Translations under genes and position numbers: made by a program
Part shown: positions 37,306-52,300 of the stretch, piece after piece
How the letters are laid out: every line of letters starts with the position of its first letter
Numbering within the stretch: position 1 is the stretch's first letter
The notes under the pieces: model-generated
Database searches by the model: none
What the model was told of the DNA's origin: nothing
The model's input: only the letters and a program-made list of their open reading frames with translations
Source of the DNA: Limnomonas spitsbergensis
Taxonomy: Eukaryota; Chlorophyta; Chlorophyceae; Chlamydomonadales
Length of the DNA: 64,000 nt
Direction: 5' to 3'
NCBI GenBank assembly: GCA_037349105.1
Contig: JAYJMM010000038.1
Location: 1,674,001-1,738,000, forward strand

Positions 37306-40300
37306 TCATGTCCCATGCCACGGAATACATGCCCCATGGCCCACAACACAAGGACCACCCTCCCCCATGTCCCATGCCACGGAATCCATGCCCCATGGCC
37401 CACAACACAAGGACCACCCTCCCCCATGTCCCATGCCACGGAATCCATGCCCCATGGCCCACAACACAAGGACCACCCTCCCCCATGTCCCATGCCACGG
37501 AATCCATGCCCCATGGCCCACAACACAAGGACCACCCTCCCCCATGTCCCATGCCACGGAATCCATGCCCCATGGCCCACAACACAAGGACCACCCTCCC
37601 CCATGTCCCATGCCACGGAATCCATGCCCCATGGCCCACAACACAAGGACCACCCTCCCCCATGTCCCATGCCACGGAATCCATGCCCCATGGCCCACAA
37701 CACAAGGACCACCCTCCCCCATGTCCCATGCCACGGAATCCATGCCCCATGGCCCACAACACAAGGACCACCCTCCCCCATGTCCCATGCCACGGAATCC
37801 ATGCCCCATGGCCCACAACACAAGGACCACCCTCCCCCCATGTCCCATGCCACGGAATCCATGCCCCATGGCCCACAACACAAGGACCATCCTCCCCCAT
37901 GTCCCATGCCACGGAATCCATGCCCCATGGCCCACAACACAAGGACCACCCTCCCCCATGTCCCATGCAATGGAATCCATGCCCCATGGCCCACAACACA
38001 AGGACCACCCTCCCCCATGTCCCATGCCACGGAATCCATGCCCCATGGCCAACAACACAAGGACCACCCTCCCCCATGTCCCATGCCACGGAATCCATGC
38101 CCCATGGCCCACAACACAAGGACCACCCTCCCCCATGTCCCATGCCACGGAATCCATGCCCCATGGCCCACAACACAAGGACCACCCTCCCCCATGTCCC
38201 ATGCCACGGAATCCATGCCACATGGCCCACAACACAAGGACCACCCTCCCCCATGTCCCATGCCACGGAATCCATGCCCCATGGCCCACAACACAAGGAC
38301 CACCCTCCCCCATGTCCCATGCAATGGAATCCATGCCCCATGGCCCACAACACAAGGACCACCCTCCCCCATGTCCCATGCCACGGAATCCATGCCCCAT
38401 GGCCCACAACACAAGGACCACCCTCCCCCATGTCCCATGCCACGGAATCCATGCCCCATGGCCCACAACACAAGGACCACCCTCCCCCATGTCCCATGCA
38501 ATGGAATCCATGCCCCATGGCCCACAACACAAGGACCACCCTCCCCCATGTCCCATGCCACGGAATCCATGCCCCATGGCCCACAACACAAGGACCACCC
38601 TCCCCCATGTCCCATGCCACGGAATCCATGCCCCATGGCCCACAACACAAGGACCACCCTCCCCCATGTCCCATGCCACGGAATCCATGCCCCATGGCCC
38701 ACAACACAAGGACCACCCTCCCCCATGTCCCATGCAATGGAATCCATGCCCCATGGCCCACAACACAAGGACCACCCTCCCCCATGTCCCATGCCACGGA
38801 ATCCATGCCCCATGGCCCACAACACAAGGACCACCCTCCCCCATGTCCCATGCAATGGAATCCATGCCCCATGGCCCACAACACAAGGACCACCCTCCCC
38901 CATGTCCCATGCCACGGAATCCATGCCCCATGGCCCACAACACAAGGACCACCCTCCCCCATGTCCCATGCAATGGAATCCATGCCCCATGGCCCACAAC
39001 ACAAGGACCACCCTCCCCCATGTCCCATGCCACGGAATCCATGCCCCATGGCCCACAACACAAGGACCACCCTCCCCCATGTCCCATGCCACGGAATCCA
39101 TGCCACATGGCCCACAACACAAGGACCACCCTCCCCCATGTCCCATGCCACGGAATCCATGCCCCATGGCCCACAACACAAGGACCACCCTCCCCCATGT
39201 CCCATGCAATGGAATCCATGCCCCATGGCCCACAACACAAGGACCACCCTCCCCCATGTCCCATGCCACGGAATCCATGCCCCATGGCCCACAACACAAG
39301 GACCACCCTCCCCCATGTCCCATGCCACGGAATCCATGCCCCATGGCCCACAACACAAGGACCACCCTCCCCCATGTCCCATGCCACGGAATCCATGCCC
39401 CATGGCCCACAACACAAGGACCACCCTCCCCCATGTCCCATGCCACGGAATCCATGCCCCATGGCCCACAACACAAGGACCACCCTCCCCCATGTCCCAT
39501 GCCACGGAATCCATGCCCCATGGCCCACAACACAAGGACCACCCTCCCCCATGTCCCATGCCACGGAATCCATGCCCCATGGCCCACAACACAAGGACCA
39601 CCCTCCCCCATGTCCCATGCCACGGAATCCATGCCCCATGGCCCACAACACAAGGACCACCCTCCCCCATGTCCCATGCCACGGAATCCATGCCCCATGG
39701 CCCACAACACAAGGACCACCCTCCCCCATGTCCCATGCCACGGAATCCATGCCCCATGGCCCACAACACAAGGACCACCCTCCCCCATGTCCCATGCAAT
39801 GGAATCCATGCCCCATGGCCCACAACACAAGGACCACCCTCCCCCATGTCCCATGCCACGGAATCCATGCCCCATGGCCCACAACACAAGGACCACCCTC
39901 CCCCATGTCCCATGCCACGGAATCCATGCCCCATGGCCCACAACACAAGGACCACCCTCCCCCATGTCCCATGCCACGGAATCCATGCCCCATGGCCCAC
40001 AACACAAGGACCACCCTCCCCCATGTCCCATGCAATGGAATCCATGCCCCATGGCCCACAACACAAGGACCACCCTCCCCCATGTCCCATGCCACGGAAT
40101 CCATGCCCCATGGCCCACAACACAAGGACCACCCTCCCCCATGTCCCATGCCACGGAATCCATGCCCCATGGCCCACAACACAAGGACCACCCTCCCCCA
40201 TGTCCCATGCAATGGAATCCATGCCCCATGGCCCACAACACAAGGACCACCCTCCCCCATGTCCCATGCCACGGAATCCATGCCCCATGGCCCACAACAC

Positions 40301-43300
40301 AAGGACCACCCTCCCCCATGTCCCATGCCACGGAATCCATGCCCCATGGCCCACAACACAAGGACCACCCTCCCCCATGTCCCATGCCACGGAATCCATG
40401 CCCCATGGCCCACAACACAAGGACCACCCTCCCCCATATCCCATGCCACGGAATCCATGCCCCATGGCCCACAACACAAGGACCACCCTCCCCCATGTCC
40501 CATGCCACGGAATCCATGCCCCATGGCCCACAACACAAGGACCACCCTCCCCCATGTCCCATGCCACGGAATCCATGCCCCATGGCCCACAACACAAGGA
40601 CCACCCTCCCCCATGTCCCATGCCACGGAATCCATGCCCCATGGCCCACAACACAAGGACCACCCTCCCCCATGTCCCATGCCACGGAATCCATGCCACA
40701 TGGCCCACAACACAAGGACCACCCTCCCCCATGTCCCATGCCACGGAATCCATGCCCCATGGCCCACAACACAAGGACCACCCTCCCCCATGTCCCATGC
40801 AATGGAATCCATGCCCCATGGCCCACAACACAAGGACCACCCTCCCCCATGTCCCATGCCACGGAATCCATGCCCCATGGCCCACAACACAAGGACCACC
40901 CTCCCCCATGTCCCATGCCACGGAATCCATGCCCCATGGCCCACAACACAAGGACCACCCTCCCCCATGTCCTATGCAATGGAATCCATGCCCCATGGCC
41001 CACAACACAAGGACCACCCTCCCCCATGTCCCATGCCACGGAATCCATGCCCCATGGCCCACAACACAAGGACCACCCTCCCCCATGTCCCATGCCACGG
41101 AATCCATGCCCCATGGCCCACAACACAAGGACCACCCTCCCCCATGTCCCATGCCACGGAATCCATGCCCCATGGCCCACAACACAAGGACCACCCTCCC
41201 CCATGTCCCATGCAATGGAATCCATGCCCCATGGCCCACAACACAAGGACCACCCTCCCCCATGTCCCATGCCACGGAATCCATGCCCCATGGCCCACAA
41301 CACAAGGACCACCCTCCCCCATGTCCCATGCCACGGAATCCATGCCCCATGGCCCACAACACAAGGACCACCCTCCCCCATGTCCCATGCAATGGAATCC
41401 ATGCCCCATGGCCCACAACACAAGGACCACCCTCCCCCATGTCCCATGCCACGGAATCCATGCCCCATGGCCCACAACACAAGGACCACCCTCCCCCATG
41501 TCCCATGCCACGGAATCCATGCCCCATGGCCCACAACACAAGGACCACCCTCCCCCATGTCCCATGCCACGGAATCCATGCCCCATGGCCCACAACACAA
41601 GGACCACCCTCCCCCATGTCCCATGCAATGGAATCCATGCCCCATGGCCCACAACACAAGGACCACCCTCCCCCATGTCCCATGCCACGGAATCCATGCC
41701 CCATGGCCCACAACACAAGGACCACCCTCCCCCATGTCCCATGCCACGGAATCCATGCCCCATGGCCCACAACACAAGGACCACCCTCCCCCATGTCCCA
41801 TGCAATGGAATCCATGCCCCATGGCCCACAACACAAGGACCACCCTCCCCCATGTCCCATGCCACGGAATCCATGCCCCATGGCCCACAACACAAGGACC
41901 ACCCTCCCCCATGTCCCATGCAATGGAATCCATGCCCCATGGCCCACAACACAAGGACCACCCTCCCCCATGTCCCATGCAATGGAATCCATGCCCCATG
42001 GCCCACAACACAAGGACCACCCTCCCCCATGTCCCATGCCACGGAATCCATGCCCCATGGCCCACAACACAAGGACCACCCTCCCCCATGTCCCATGCCA
42101 CGGAATCCATGCCCCATGGCCCACAACACAAGGACCACCCTCCCCCATGTCCCATGCAATGGAATCCATGCCCCATGGCCCACAACACAAGGACCACCCT
42201 CCCCCATGTCCCATGCAATGGAATCCATGCCCCATGGCCCACAACACAAGGACCACCCTCCCCCATGTCCCATGCCACGGAATCCATGCCCCATGGCCCA
42301 CAACACAAGGACCACCCTCCCCCATGTCCCATGCCACGGAATCCATGCCCCATGGCCCACAACACAAGGACCACCCTCCCCCATGTCCCATGCCACGGAA
42401 TCCATGCCCCATGGCCCACAACACAAGGACCACCCTCCCCCATGTCCCATGCCACGGAATCCATGCCCCATGGCCCACAACACAAGGACCACCCTCCCCC
42501 ATGTCCCATGCCACGGAATCCATGCCCCATGGCCCACAACACAAGGACCACCCTCCCCCATGTCCCATGCCACGGAATCCATGCCCCATGGCCCACAACA
42601 CAAGGACCACCCTCCCCCATGTCCCATGCCACGGAATCCATGCCCCATGGCCCACAACACAAGGACCACCCTCCCCCATGTCCCATGCCACGGAATCCAT
42701 GCCCCATGGCCCACAACACAAGGACCACCCTCCCCCATGTCCCATGCAATGGAATCCATGCCCCATGGCCCACAACACAAGGACCACCCTCCCCCATGTC
42801 CCATGCCACGGAATCCATGCCCCATGGCCCACAACACAAGGACCACCCTCCCCCATGTCCCATGCCACGGAATCCATGCCCCATGGCCCACAACACAAGG
42901 ACCACCCTCCCCCATGTCCCATGCCACGGAATCCATGCCCCATGGCCCACAACACAAGGACCACCCTCCCCCATATCCCATGCCACGGAATCCATGCCCC
43001 ATGGCCCACAACACAAGGACCACCCTCCCCCATGTCCCATGCCACGGAATCCATGCCCCATGGCCCACAACACAAGGACCACCCTCCCCCATGTCCCATG
43101 CCACGGAATCCATGCCCCATGGCCCACAACACAAGGACCACCCTCCCTCATGTCCCATGCCACGGAATACATGCCCCATGGCCCACAACACAAGGACCAC
43201 CCTCCCCCATGTCCCATGCCACGGAATCCATGCCCCATGGCCCACAACACAAGGACCACCCTCCCCCATGTCCCATGCCACGGAATCCATGCCCCATGGC

Positions 43301-46300
43301 CCACAACACAAGGACCACCCTCCCCCATGTCCCATGCCACGGAATCCATGCCCCATGGCCCACAACACAAGGACCACCCTCCCCCATGTCCCATGCCACG
43401 GAATCCATGCCCCATGGCCCACAACACAAGGACCACCCTCCCCCATGTCCCATGCCACGGAATCCATGCCCCATGGCCCACAACACAAGGACCACCCTCC
43501 CCCATGTCCCATGCCACGGAATCCATGCCCCATGGCCCACAACACAAGGACCACCCTCCCCCATGTCCCATGCCACGGAATCCATGCCCCATGGCCCACA
43601 ACACAAGGACCACCCTCCCCCATGTCCCATGCCACGGAATCCATGCCCCATGGCCCACAACACAAGGACCACCCTCCCCCCATGTCCCATGCCACGGAAT
43701 CCATGCCCCATGGCCCACAACACAAGGACCATCCTCCCCCATGTCCCATGCCACGGAATCCATGCCCCATGGCCCACAACACAAGGACCACCCTCCCCCA
43801 TGTCCCATGCAATGGAATCCATGCCCCATGGCCCACAACACAAGGACCACCCTCCCCCATGTCCCATGCCACGGAATCCATGCCCCATGGCCCACAACAC
43901 AAGGACCACCCTCCCCCATGTCCCATGCCACGGAATCCATGCCCCATGGCCCACAACACAAGGACCACCCTCCCCCATGTCCCATGCCACGGAATCCATG
44001 CCCCATGGCCCACAACACAAGGACCACCCTCCCCCATGTCCCATGCCACGGAATCCATGCCACATGGCCCACAACACAAGGACCACCCTCCCCCATGTCC
44101 CATGCCACGGAATCCATGCCCCATGGCCCACAACACAAGGACCACCCTCCCCCATGTCCCATGCAATGGAATCCATGCCCCATGGCCCACAACACAAGGA
44201 CCACCCTCCCCCATGTCCCATGCCACGGAATCCATGCCCCATGGCCCACAACACAAGGACCACCCTCCCCCATGTCCCATGCCACGGAATCCATGCCCCA
44301 TGGCCCACAACACAAGGACCACCCTCCCCCATGTCCCATGCAATGGAATCCATGCCCCATGGCCCACAACACAAGGACCACCCTCCCCCATGTCCCATGC
44401 CACGGAATCCATGCCCCATGGCCCACAACACAAGGACCACCCTCCCCCATGTCCCATGCCACGGAATCCATGCCCCATGGCCCACAACACAAGGACCACC
44501 CTCCCCCATGTCCCATGCCACGGAATCCATGCCCCATGGCCCACAACACAAGGACCACCCTCCCCCATGTCCCATGCAATGGAATCCATGCCCCATGGCC
44601 CACAACACAAGGACCACCCTCCCCCATGTCCCATGCCACGGAATCCATGCCCCATGGCCCACAACACAAGGACCACCCTCCCCCATGTCCCATGCAATGG
44701 AATCCATGCCCCATGGCCCACAACACAAGGACCACCCTCCCCCATGTCCCATGCCACGGAATCCATGCCCCATGGCCCACAACACAAGGACCACCCTCCC
44801 CCATGTCCCATGCAATGGAATCCATGCCCCATGGCCCACAACACAAGGACCACCCTCCCCCATGTCCCATGCCACGGAATCCATGCCCCATGGCCCACAA
44901 CACAAGGACCACCCTCCCCCATGTCCCATGCCACGGAATCCATGCCACATGGCCCACAACACAAGGACCACCCTCCCCCATGTCCCATGCCACGGAATCC
45001 ATGCCCCATGGCCCACAACACAAGGACCACCCTCCCCCATGTCCCATGCAATGGAATCCATGCCCCATGGCCCACAACACAAGGACCACCCTCCCCCATG
45101 TCCCATGCCACGGAATCCATGCCCCATGGCCCACAACACAAGGACCACCCTCCCCCATGTCCCATGCCACGGAATCCATGCCCCATGGCCCACAACACAA
45201 GGACCACCCTCCCCCATGTCCCATGCCACGGAATCCATGCCCCATGGCCCACAACACAAGGACCACCCTCCCCCATGTCCCATGCCACGGAATCCATGCC
45301 CCATGGCCCACAACACAAGGACCACCCTCCCCCATGTCCCATGCCACGGAATCCATGCCCCATGGCCCACAACACAAGGACCACCCTCCCCCATGTCCCA
45401 TGCCACGGAATCCATGCCCCATGGCCCACAACACAAGGACCACCCTCCCCCATGTCCTATGCCACGGAATCCATGCCCCATGGCCCACAACACAAGGACC
45501 ACCCTCCCCCATGTCCCATGCCACGGAATCCATGCCCCATGGCCCACAACACAAGGACCACCCTCCCCCATGTCCCATGCCACGGAATCCATGCCCCATG
45601 GCCCACAACACAAGGACCACCCTCCCCCATGTCCCATGCAATGGAATCCATGCCCCATGGCCCACAACACAAGGACCACCCTCCCCCATGTCCCATGCCA
45701 CGGAATCCATGCCCCATGGCCCACAACACAAGGACCACCCTCCCCCATGTCCCATGCCACGGAATCCATGCCCCATGGCCCACAACACAAGGACCACCCT
45801 CCCCCATGTCCCATGCCACGGAATCCATGCCCCATGGCCCACAACACAAGGACCACCCTCCCCCATGTCCCATGCCACGGAATCCATGCCCCATGGCCCA
45901 CAACACAAGGACCACCCTCCCCCCATGTCCCATGCCACGGAATCCATGCCCCATGGCCCACAACACAAGGACCATCCTCCCCCATGTCCCATGCCACGGA
46001 ATCCATGCCCCATGGCCCACAACACAAGGACCACCCTCCCCCATGTCCCATGCAATGGAATCCATGCCCCATGGCCCACAACACAAGGACCACCCTCCCC
46101 CATGTCCCATGCCACGGAATCCATGCCCCATGGCCCACAACACAAGGACCACCCTCCCCCATGTCCCATGCCACGGAATCCATGCCCCATGGCCCACAAC
46201 ACAAGGACCACCCTCCCCCATGTCCCATGCCACGGAATCCATGCCCCATGGCCCACAACACAAGGACCACCCTCCCCCATGTCCCATGCCACGGAATCCA

Positions 46301-49300
46301 TGCCACATGGCCCACAACACAAGGACCACCCTCCCCCATGTCCCATGCCACGGAATCCATGCCCCATGGCCCACAACACAAGGACCACCCTCCCCCATGT
46401 CCCATGCAATGGAATCCATGCCCCATGGCCCACAACACAAGGACCACCCTCCCCCATGTCCCATGCCACGGAATCCATGCCCCATGGCCCACAACACAAG
46501 GACCACCCTCCCCCATGTCCCATGCCACGGAATCCATGCCCCATGGCCCACAACACAAGGACCACCCTCCCCCATGTCCCATGCAATGGAATCCATGCCC
46601 CATGGCCCACAACACAAGGACCACCCTCCCCCATGTCCCATGCCACGGAATCCATGCCCCATGGCCCACAACACAAGGACCACCCTCCCCCATGTCCCAT
46701 GCCACGGAATCCATGCCCCATGGCCCACAACACAAGGACCACCCTCCCCCATGTCCCATGCCACGGAATCCATGCCCCATGGCCCACAACACAAGGACCA
46801 CCCTCCCCCATGTCCCATGCAATGGAATCCATGCCCCATGGCCCACAACACAAGGACCACCCTCCCCCATGTCCCATGCCACGGAATCCATGCCCCATGG
46901 CCCACAACACAAGGACCACCCTCCCCCATGTCCCATGCAATGGAATCCATGCCCCATGGCCCACAACACAAGGACCACCCTCCCCCATGTCCCATGCCAC
47001 GGAATCCATGCCCCATGGCCCACAACACAAGGACCACCCTCCCCCATGTCCCATGCAATGGAATCCATGCCCCATGGCCCACAACACAAGGACCACCCTC
47101 CCCCATGTCCCATGCAATGGAATCCATGCCCCATGGCCCACAACACAAGGACCACCCTCCCCCATGTCCCATGCCACGGAATCCATGCCCCATGGCCCAC
47201 AACACAAGGACCACCCTCCCCCATGTCCCATGCCACGGAATCCATGCCCCATGGCCCACAACACAAGGACCACCCTCCCCCATGTCCCATGCAATGGAAT
47301 CCATGCCCCATGGCCCACAACACAAGGACCACCCTCCCCCATGTCCCATGCAATGGAATCCATGCCCCATGGCCCACAACACAAGGACCACCCTCCCCCA
47401 TGTCCCATGCCACGGAATCCATGCCCCATGGCCCACAACACAAGGACCACCCTCCCCCATGTCCCATGCCACGGAATCCATGCCCCATGGCCCACAACAC
47501 AAGGACCACCCTCCCCCATGTCCCATGCCACGGAATCCATGCCCCATGGCCCACAACACAAGGACCACCCTCCCCCATGTCCCATGCCACGGAATCCATG
47601 CCCCATGGCCCACAACACAAGGACCACCCTCCCCCATGTCCCATGCCACGGAATCCATGCCCCATGGCCCACAACACAAGGACCACCCTCCCCCATGTCC
47701 CATGCCACGGAATCCATGCCCCATGGCCCACAACACAAGGACCACCCTCCCCCATGTCCCATGCCACGGAATCCATGCCCCATGGCCCACAACACAAGGA
47801 CCACCCTCCCCCATGTCCCATGCCACGGAATCCATGCCCCATGGCCCACAACACAAGGACCACCCTCCCCCATGTCCCATGCCACGGAATCCATGCCCCA
47901 TGGCCCACAACACAAGGACCACCCTCCCCCATGTCCCATGCAATGGAATCCATGCCCCATGGCCCACAACACAAGGACCACCCTCCCCCATGTCCCATGC
48001 CACGGAATCCATGCCCCATGGCCCACAACACAAGGACCACCCTCCCCCATGTCCCATGCCACGGAATCCATGCCCCATGGCCCACAACACAAGGACCACC
48101 CTCCCCCATGTCCCATGCCACGGAATCCATGCCCCATGGCCCACAACACAAGGACCACCCTCCCCCATATCCCATGCCACGGAATCCATGCCCCATGGCC
48201 CACAACACAAGGACCACCCTCCCCCATGTCCCATGCCACGGAATCCATGCCCCATGGCCCACAACACAAGGACCACCCTCCCCCATGTCCCATGCCACGG
48301 AATCCATGCCCCATGGCCCACAACACAAGGACCACCCTCCCCCATGTCCCATGCCACGGAATCCATGCCCCATGGCCCACAACACAAGGACCACCCTCCC
48401 CCATGTCCCATGCCACGGAATCCATGCCCCATGGCCCACAACACAAGGACCACCCTCCCCCATGTCCCATGCCACGGAATCCATGCCCCATGGCCCACAA
48501 CACAAGGACCACCCTCCCCCATGTCCCATGCCACGGAATCCATGCCCCATGGCCCACAACACAAGGACCACCCTCCCCCATGTCCCATGCCACGGAATCC
48601 ATGCCCCATGGCCCACAACACAAGGACCACCCTCCCCCATGTCCCATGCCACGGAATCCATGCCCCATGGCCCACAACACAAGGACCACCCTCCCCCATG
48701 TCCCATGCCACGGAATCCATGCCCCATGGCCCACAACACAAGGACCACCCTCCCCCATGTCCCATGCAATGGAATCCATGCCCCATGGCCCACAACACAA
48801 GGACCACCCTCCCCCATGTCCCATGCCACGGAATCCATGCCCCATGGCCCACAACACAAGGACCACCCTCCCCCATGTCCCATGCCACGGAATCCATGCC
48901 CCATGGCCCACAACACAAGGACCACCCTCCCCCATGTCCTATGCAATGGAATCCATGCCCCATGGCCCACAACACAAGGACCACCCTCCCCCATGTCCCA
49001 TGCCACGGAATCCATGCCCCATGGCCCACAACACAAGGACCACCCTCCCCCATGTCCCATGCCACGGAATCCATGCCCCATGGCCCACAACACAAGGACC
49101 ACCCTCCCCCATGTCCCATGCCACGGAATCCATGCCCCATGGCCCACAACACAAGGACCACCCTCCCCCATGTCCCATGCCACGGAATCCATGCCCCATG
49201 GCCCACAACACAAGGACCACCCTCCCCCATGTCCCATGCCACGGAATCCATGCCCCATGGCCCACAACACAAGGACCATCCTCCCCCATGTCCCATGCCA

Positions 49301-52300
49301 CGGAATCCATGCCCCATGGCCCACAACACAAGGACCACCCTCCCCCATGTCCCATGCCACGGAATCCATGCCCCATGGCCCACAACACAAGGACCACCCT
49401 CCCCCATGTCCCATGCCACGGAATCCATGCCCCATGGCCCACAACACAAGGACCACCCTCCCCCATGTCCCATGCCACGGAATCCATGCCCCATGGCCCA
49501 CAACACAAGGACCACCCTCCCCCATGTCCCATGCAATGGAATCCATGCCCCATGGCCCACAACACAAGGACCACCCTCCCCCATGTCCCATGCCACGGAA
49601 TCCATGCCCCATGGCCCACAACACAAGGACCACCCTCCCCCATGTCCCATGCCACGGAATCCATGCCCCATGGCCCACAACACAAGGACCACCCTCCCCC
49701 ATGTCCCATGCAATGGAATCCATGCCCCATGGCCCACAACACAAGGACCACCCTCCCCCATGTCCCATGCCACGGAATCCATGCCCCATGGCCCACAACA
49801 CAAGGACCACCCTCCCCCATGTCCCATGCAATGGAATCCATGCCCCATGGCCCACAACACAAGGACCACCCTCCCCCATGTCCCATGCAATGGAATCCAT
49901 GCCCCATGGCCCACAACACAAGGACCACCCTCCCCCATGTCCCATGCCACGGAATCCATGCCCCATGGCCCACAACACAAGGACCACCCTCCCCCATGTC
50001 CCATGCCACGGAATCCATGCCCCATGGCCCACAACACAAGGACCACCCTCCCCCATGTCCCATGCAATGGAATCCATGCCCCATGGCCCACAACACAAGG
50101 ACCACCCTCCCCCATGTCCCATGCAATGGAATCCATGCCCCATGGCCCACAACACAAGGACCACCCTCCCCCATGTCCCATGCCACGGAATCCATGCCCC
50201 ATGGCCCACAACACAAGGACCACCCTCCCCCATGTCCCATGCCACGGAATCCATGCCCCATGGCCCACAACACAAGGACCACCCTCCCCCATGTCCCATG
50301 CCACGGAATCCATGCCCCATGGCCCACAACACAAGGACCACCCTCCCCCATGTCCCATGCCACGGAATCCATGCCCCATGGCCCACAACACAAGGACCAC
50401 CCTCCCCCATGTCCCATGCCACGGAATCCATGCCCCATGGCCCACAACACAAGGACCACCCTCCCCCATGTCCCATGCCACGGAATCCATGCCCCATGGC
50501 CCACAACACAAGGACCACCCTCCCCCATGTCCCATGCCACGGAATCCATGCCCCATGGCCCACAACACAAGGACCACCCTCCCCCATGTCCCATGCCACG
50601 GAATCCATGCCCCATGGCCCACAACACAAGGACCACCCTCCCCCATGTCCCATGCAATGGAATCCATGCCCCATGGCCCACAACACAAGGACCACCCTCC
50701 CCCATGTCCCATGCCACGGAATCCATGCCCCATGGCCCACAACACAAGGACCACCCTCCCCCATGTCCCATGCCACGGAATCCATGCCCCATGGCCCACA
50801 ACACAAGGACCACCCTCCCCCATGTCCCATGCCACGGAATCCATGCCCCATGGCCCACAACACAAGGACCACCCTCCCCCATATCCCATGCCACGGAATC
50901 CATGCCCCATGGCCCACAACACAAGGACCACCCTCCCCCATGTCCCATGCCACGGAATCCATGCCCCATGGCCCACAACACAAGGACCACCCTCCCCCAT
51001 GTCCCATGCCACGGAATCCATGCCCCATGGCCCACAACACAAGGACCACCCTCCCTCATGTCCCATGCCACGGAATACATGCCCCATGGCCCACAACACA
51101 AGGACCACCCTCCCCCATGTCCCATGCCACGGAATCCATGCCCCATGGCCCACAACACAAGGACCACCCTCCCCCATGTCCCATGCCACGGAATCCATGC
51201 CCCATGGCCCACAACACAAGGACCACCCTCCCCCATGTCCCATGCCACGGAATCCATGCCCCATGGCCCACAACACAAGGACCACCCTCCCCCATGTCCC
51301 ATGCCACGGAATCCATGCCCCATGGCCCACAACACAAGGACCACCCTCCCCCATGTCCCATGCCACGGAATCCATGCCCCATGGCCCACAACACAAGGAC
51401 CACCCTCCCCCATGTCCCATGCCACGGAATCCATGCCCCATGGCCCACAACACAAGGACCACCCTCCCCCATGTCCCATGCCACGGAATCCATGCCCCAT
51501 GGCCCACAACACAAGGACCACCCTCCCCCATGTCCCATGCCACGGAATCCATGCCCCATGGCCCACAACACAAGGACCACCCTCCCCCCATGTCCCATGC
51601 CACGGAATCCATGCCCCATGGCCCACAACACAAGGACCATCCTCCCCCATGTCCCATGCCACGGAATCCATGCCCCATGGCCCACAACACAAGGACCACC
51701 CTCCCCCATGTCCCATGCAATGGAATCCATGCCCCATGGCCCACAACACAAGGACCACCCTCCCCCATGTCCCATGCCACGGAATCCATGCCCCATGGCC
51801 CACAACACAAGGACCACCCTCCCCCATGTCCCATGCCACGGAATCCATGCCCCATGGCCCACAACACAAGGACCACCCTCCCCCATGTCCCATGCCACGG
51901 AATCCATGCCCCATGGCCCACAACACAAGGACCACCCTCCCCCATGTCCCATGCCACGGAATCCATGCCACATGGCCCACAACACAAGGACCACCCTCCC
52001 CCATGTCCCATGCCACGGAATCCATGCCCCATGGCCCACAACACAAGGACCACCCTCCCCCATGTCCCATGCAATGGAATCCATGCCCCATGGCCCACAA
52101 CACAAGGACCACCCTCCCCCATGTCCCATGCCACGGAATCCATGCCCCATGGCCCACAACACAAGGACCACCCTCCCCCATGTCCCATGCCACGGAATCC
52201 ATGCCCCATGGCCCACAACACAAGGACCACCCTCCCCCATGTCCCATGCAATGGAATCCATGCCCCATGGCCCACAACACAAGGACCACCCTCCCCCATG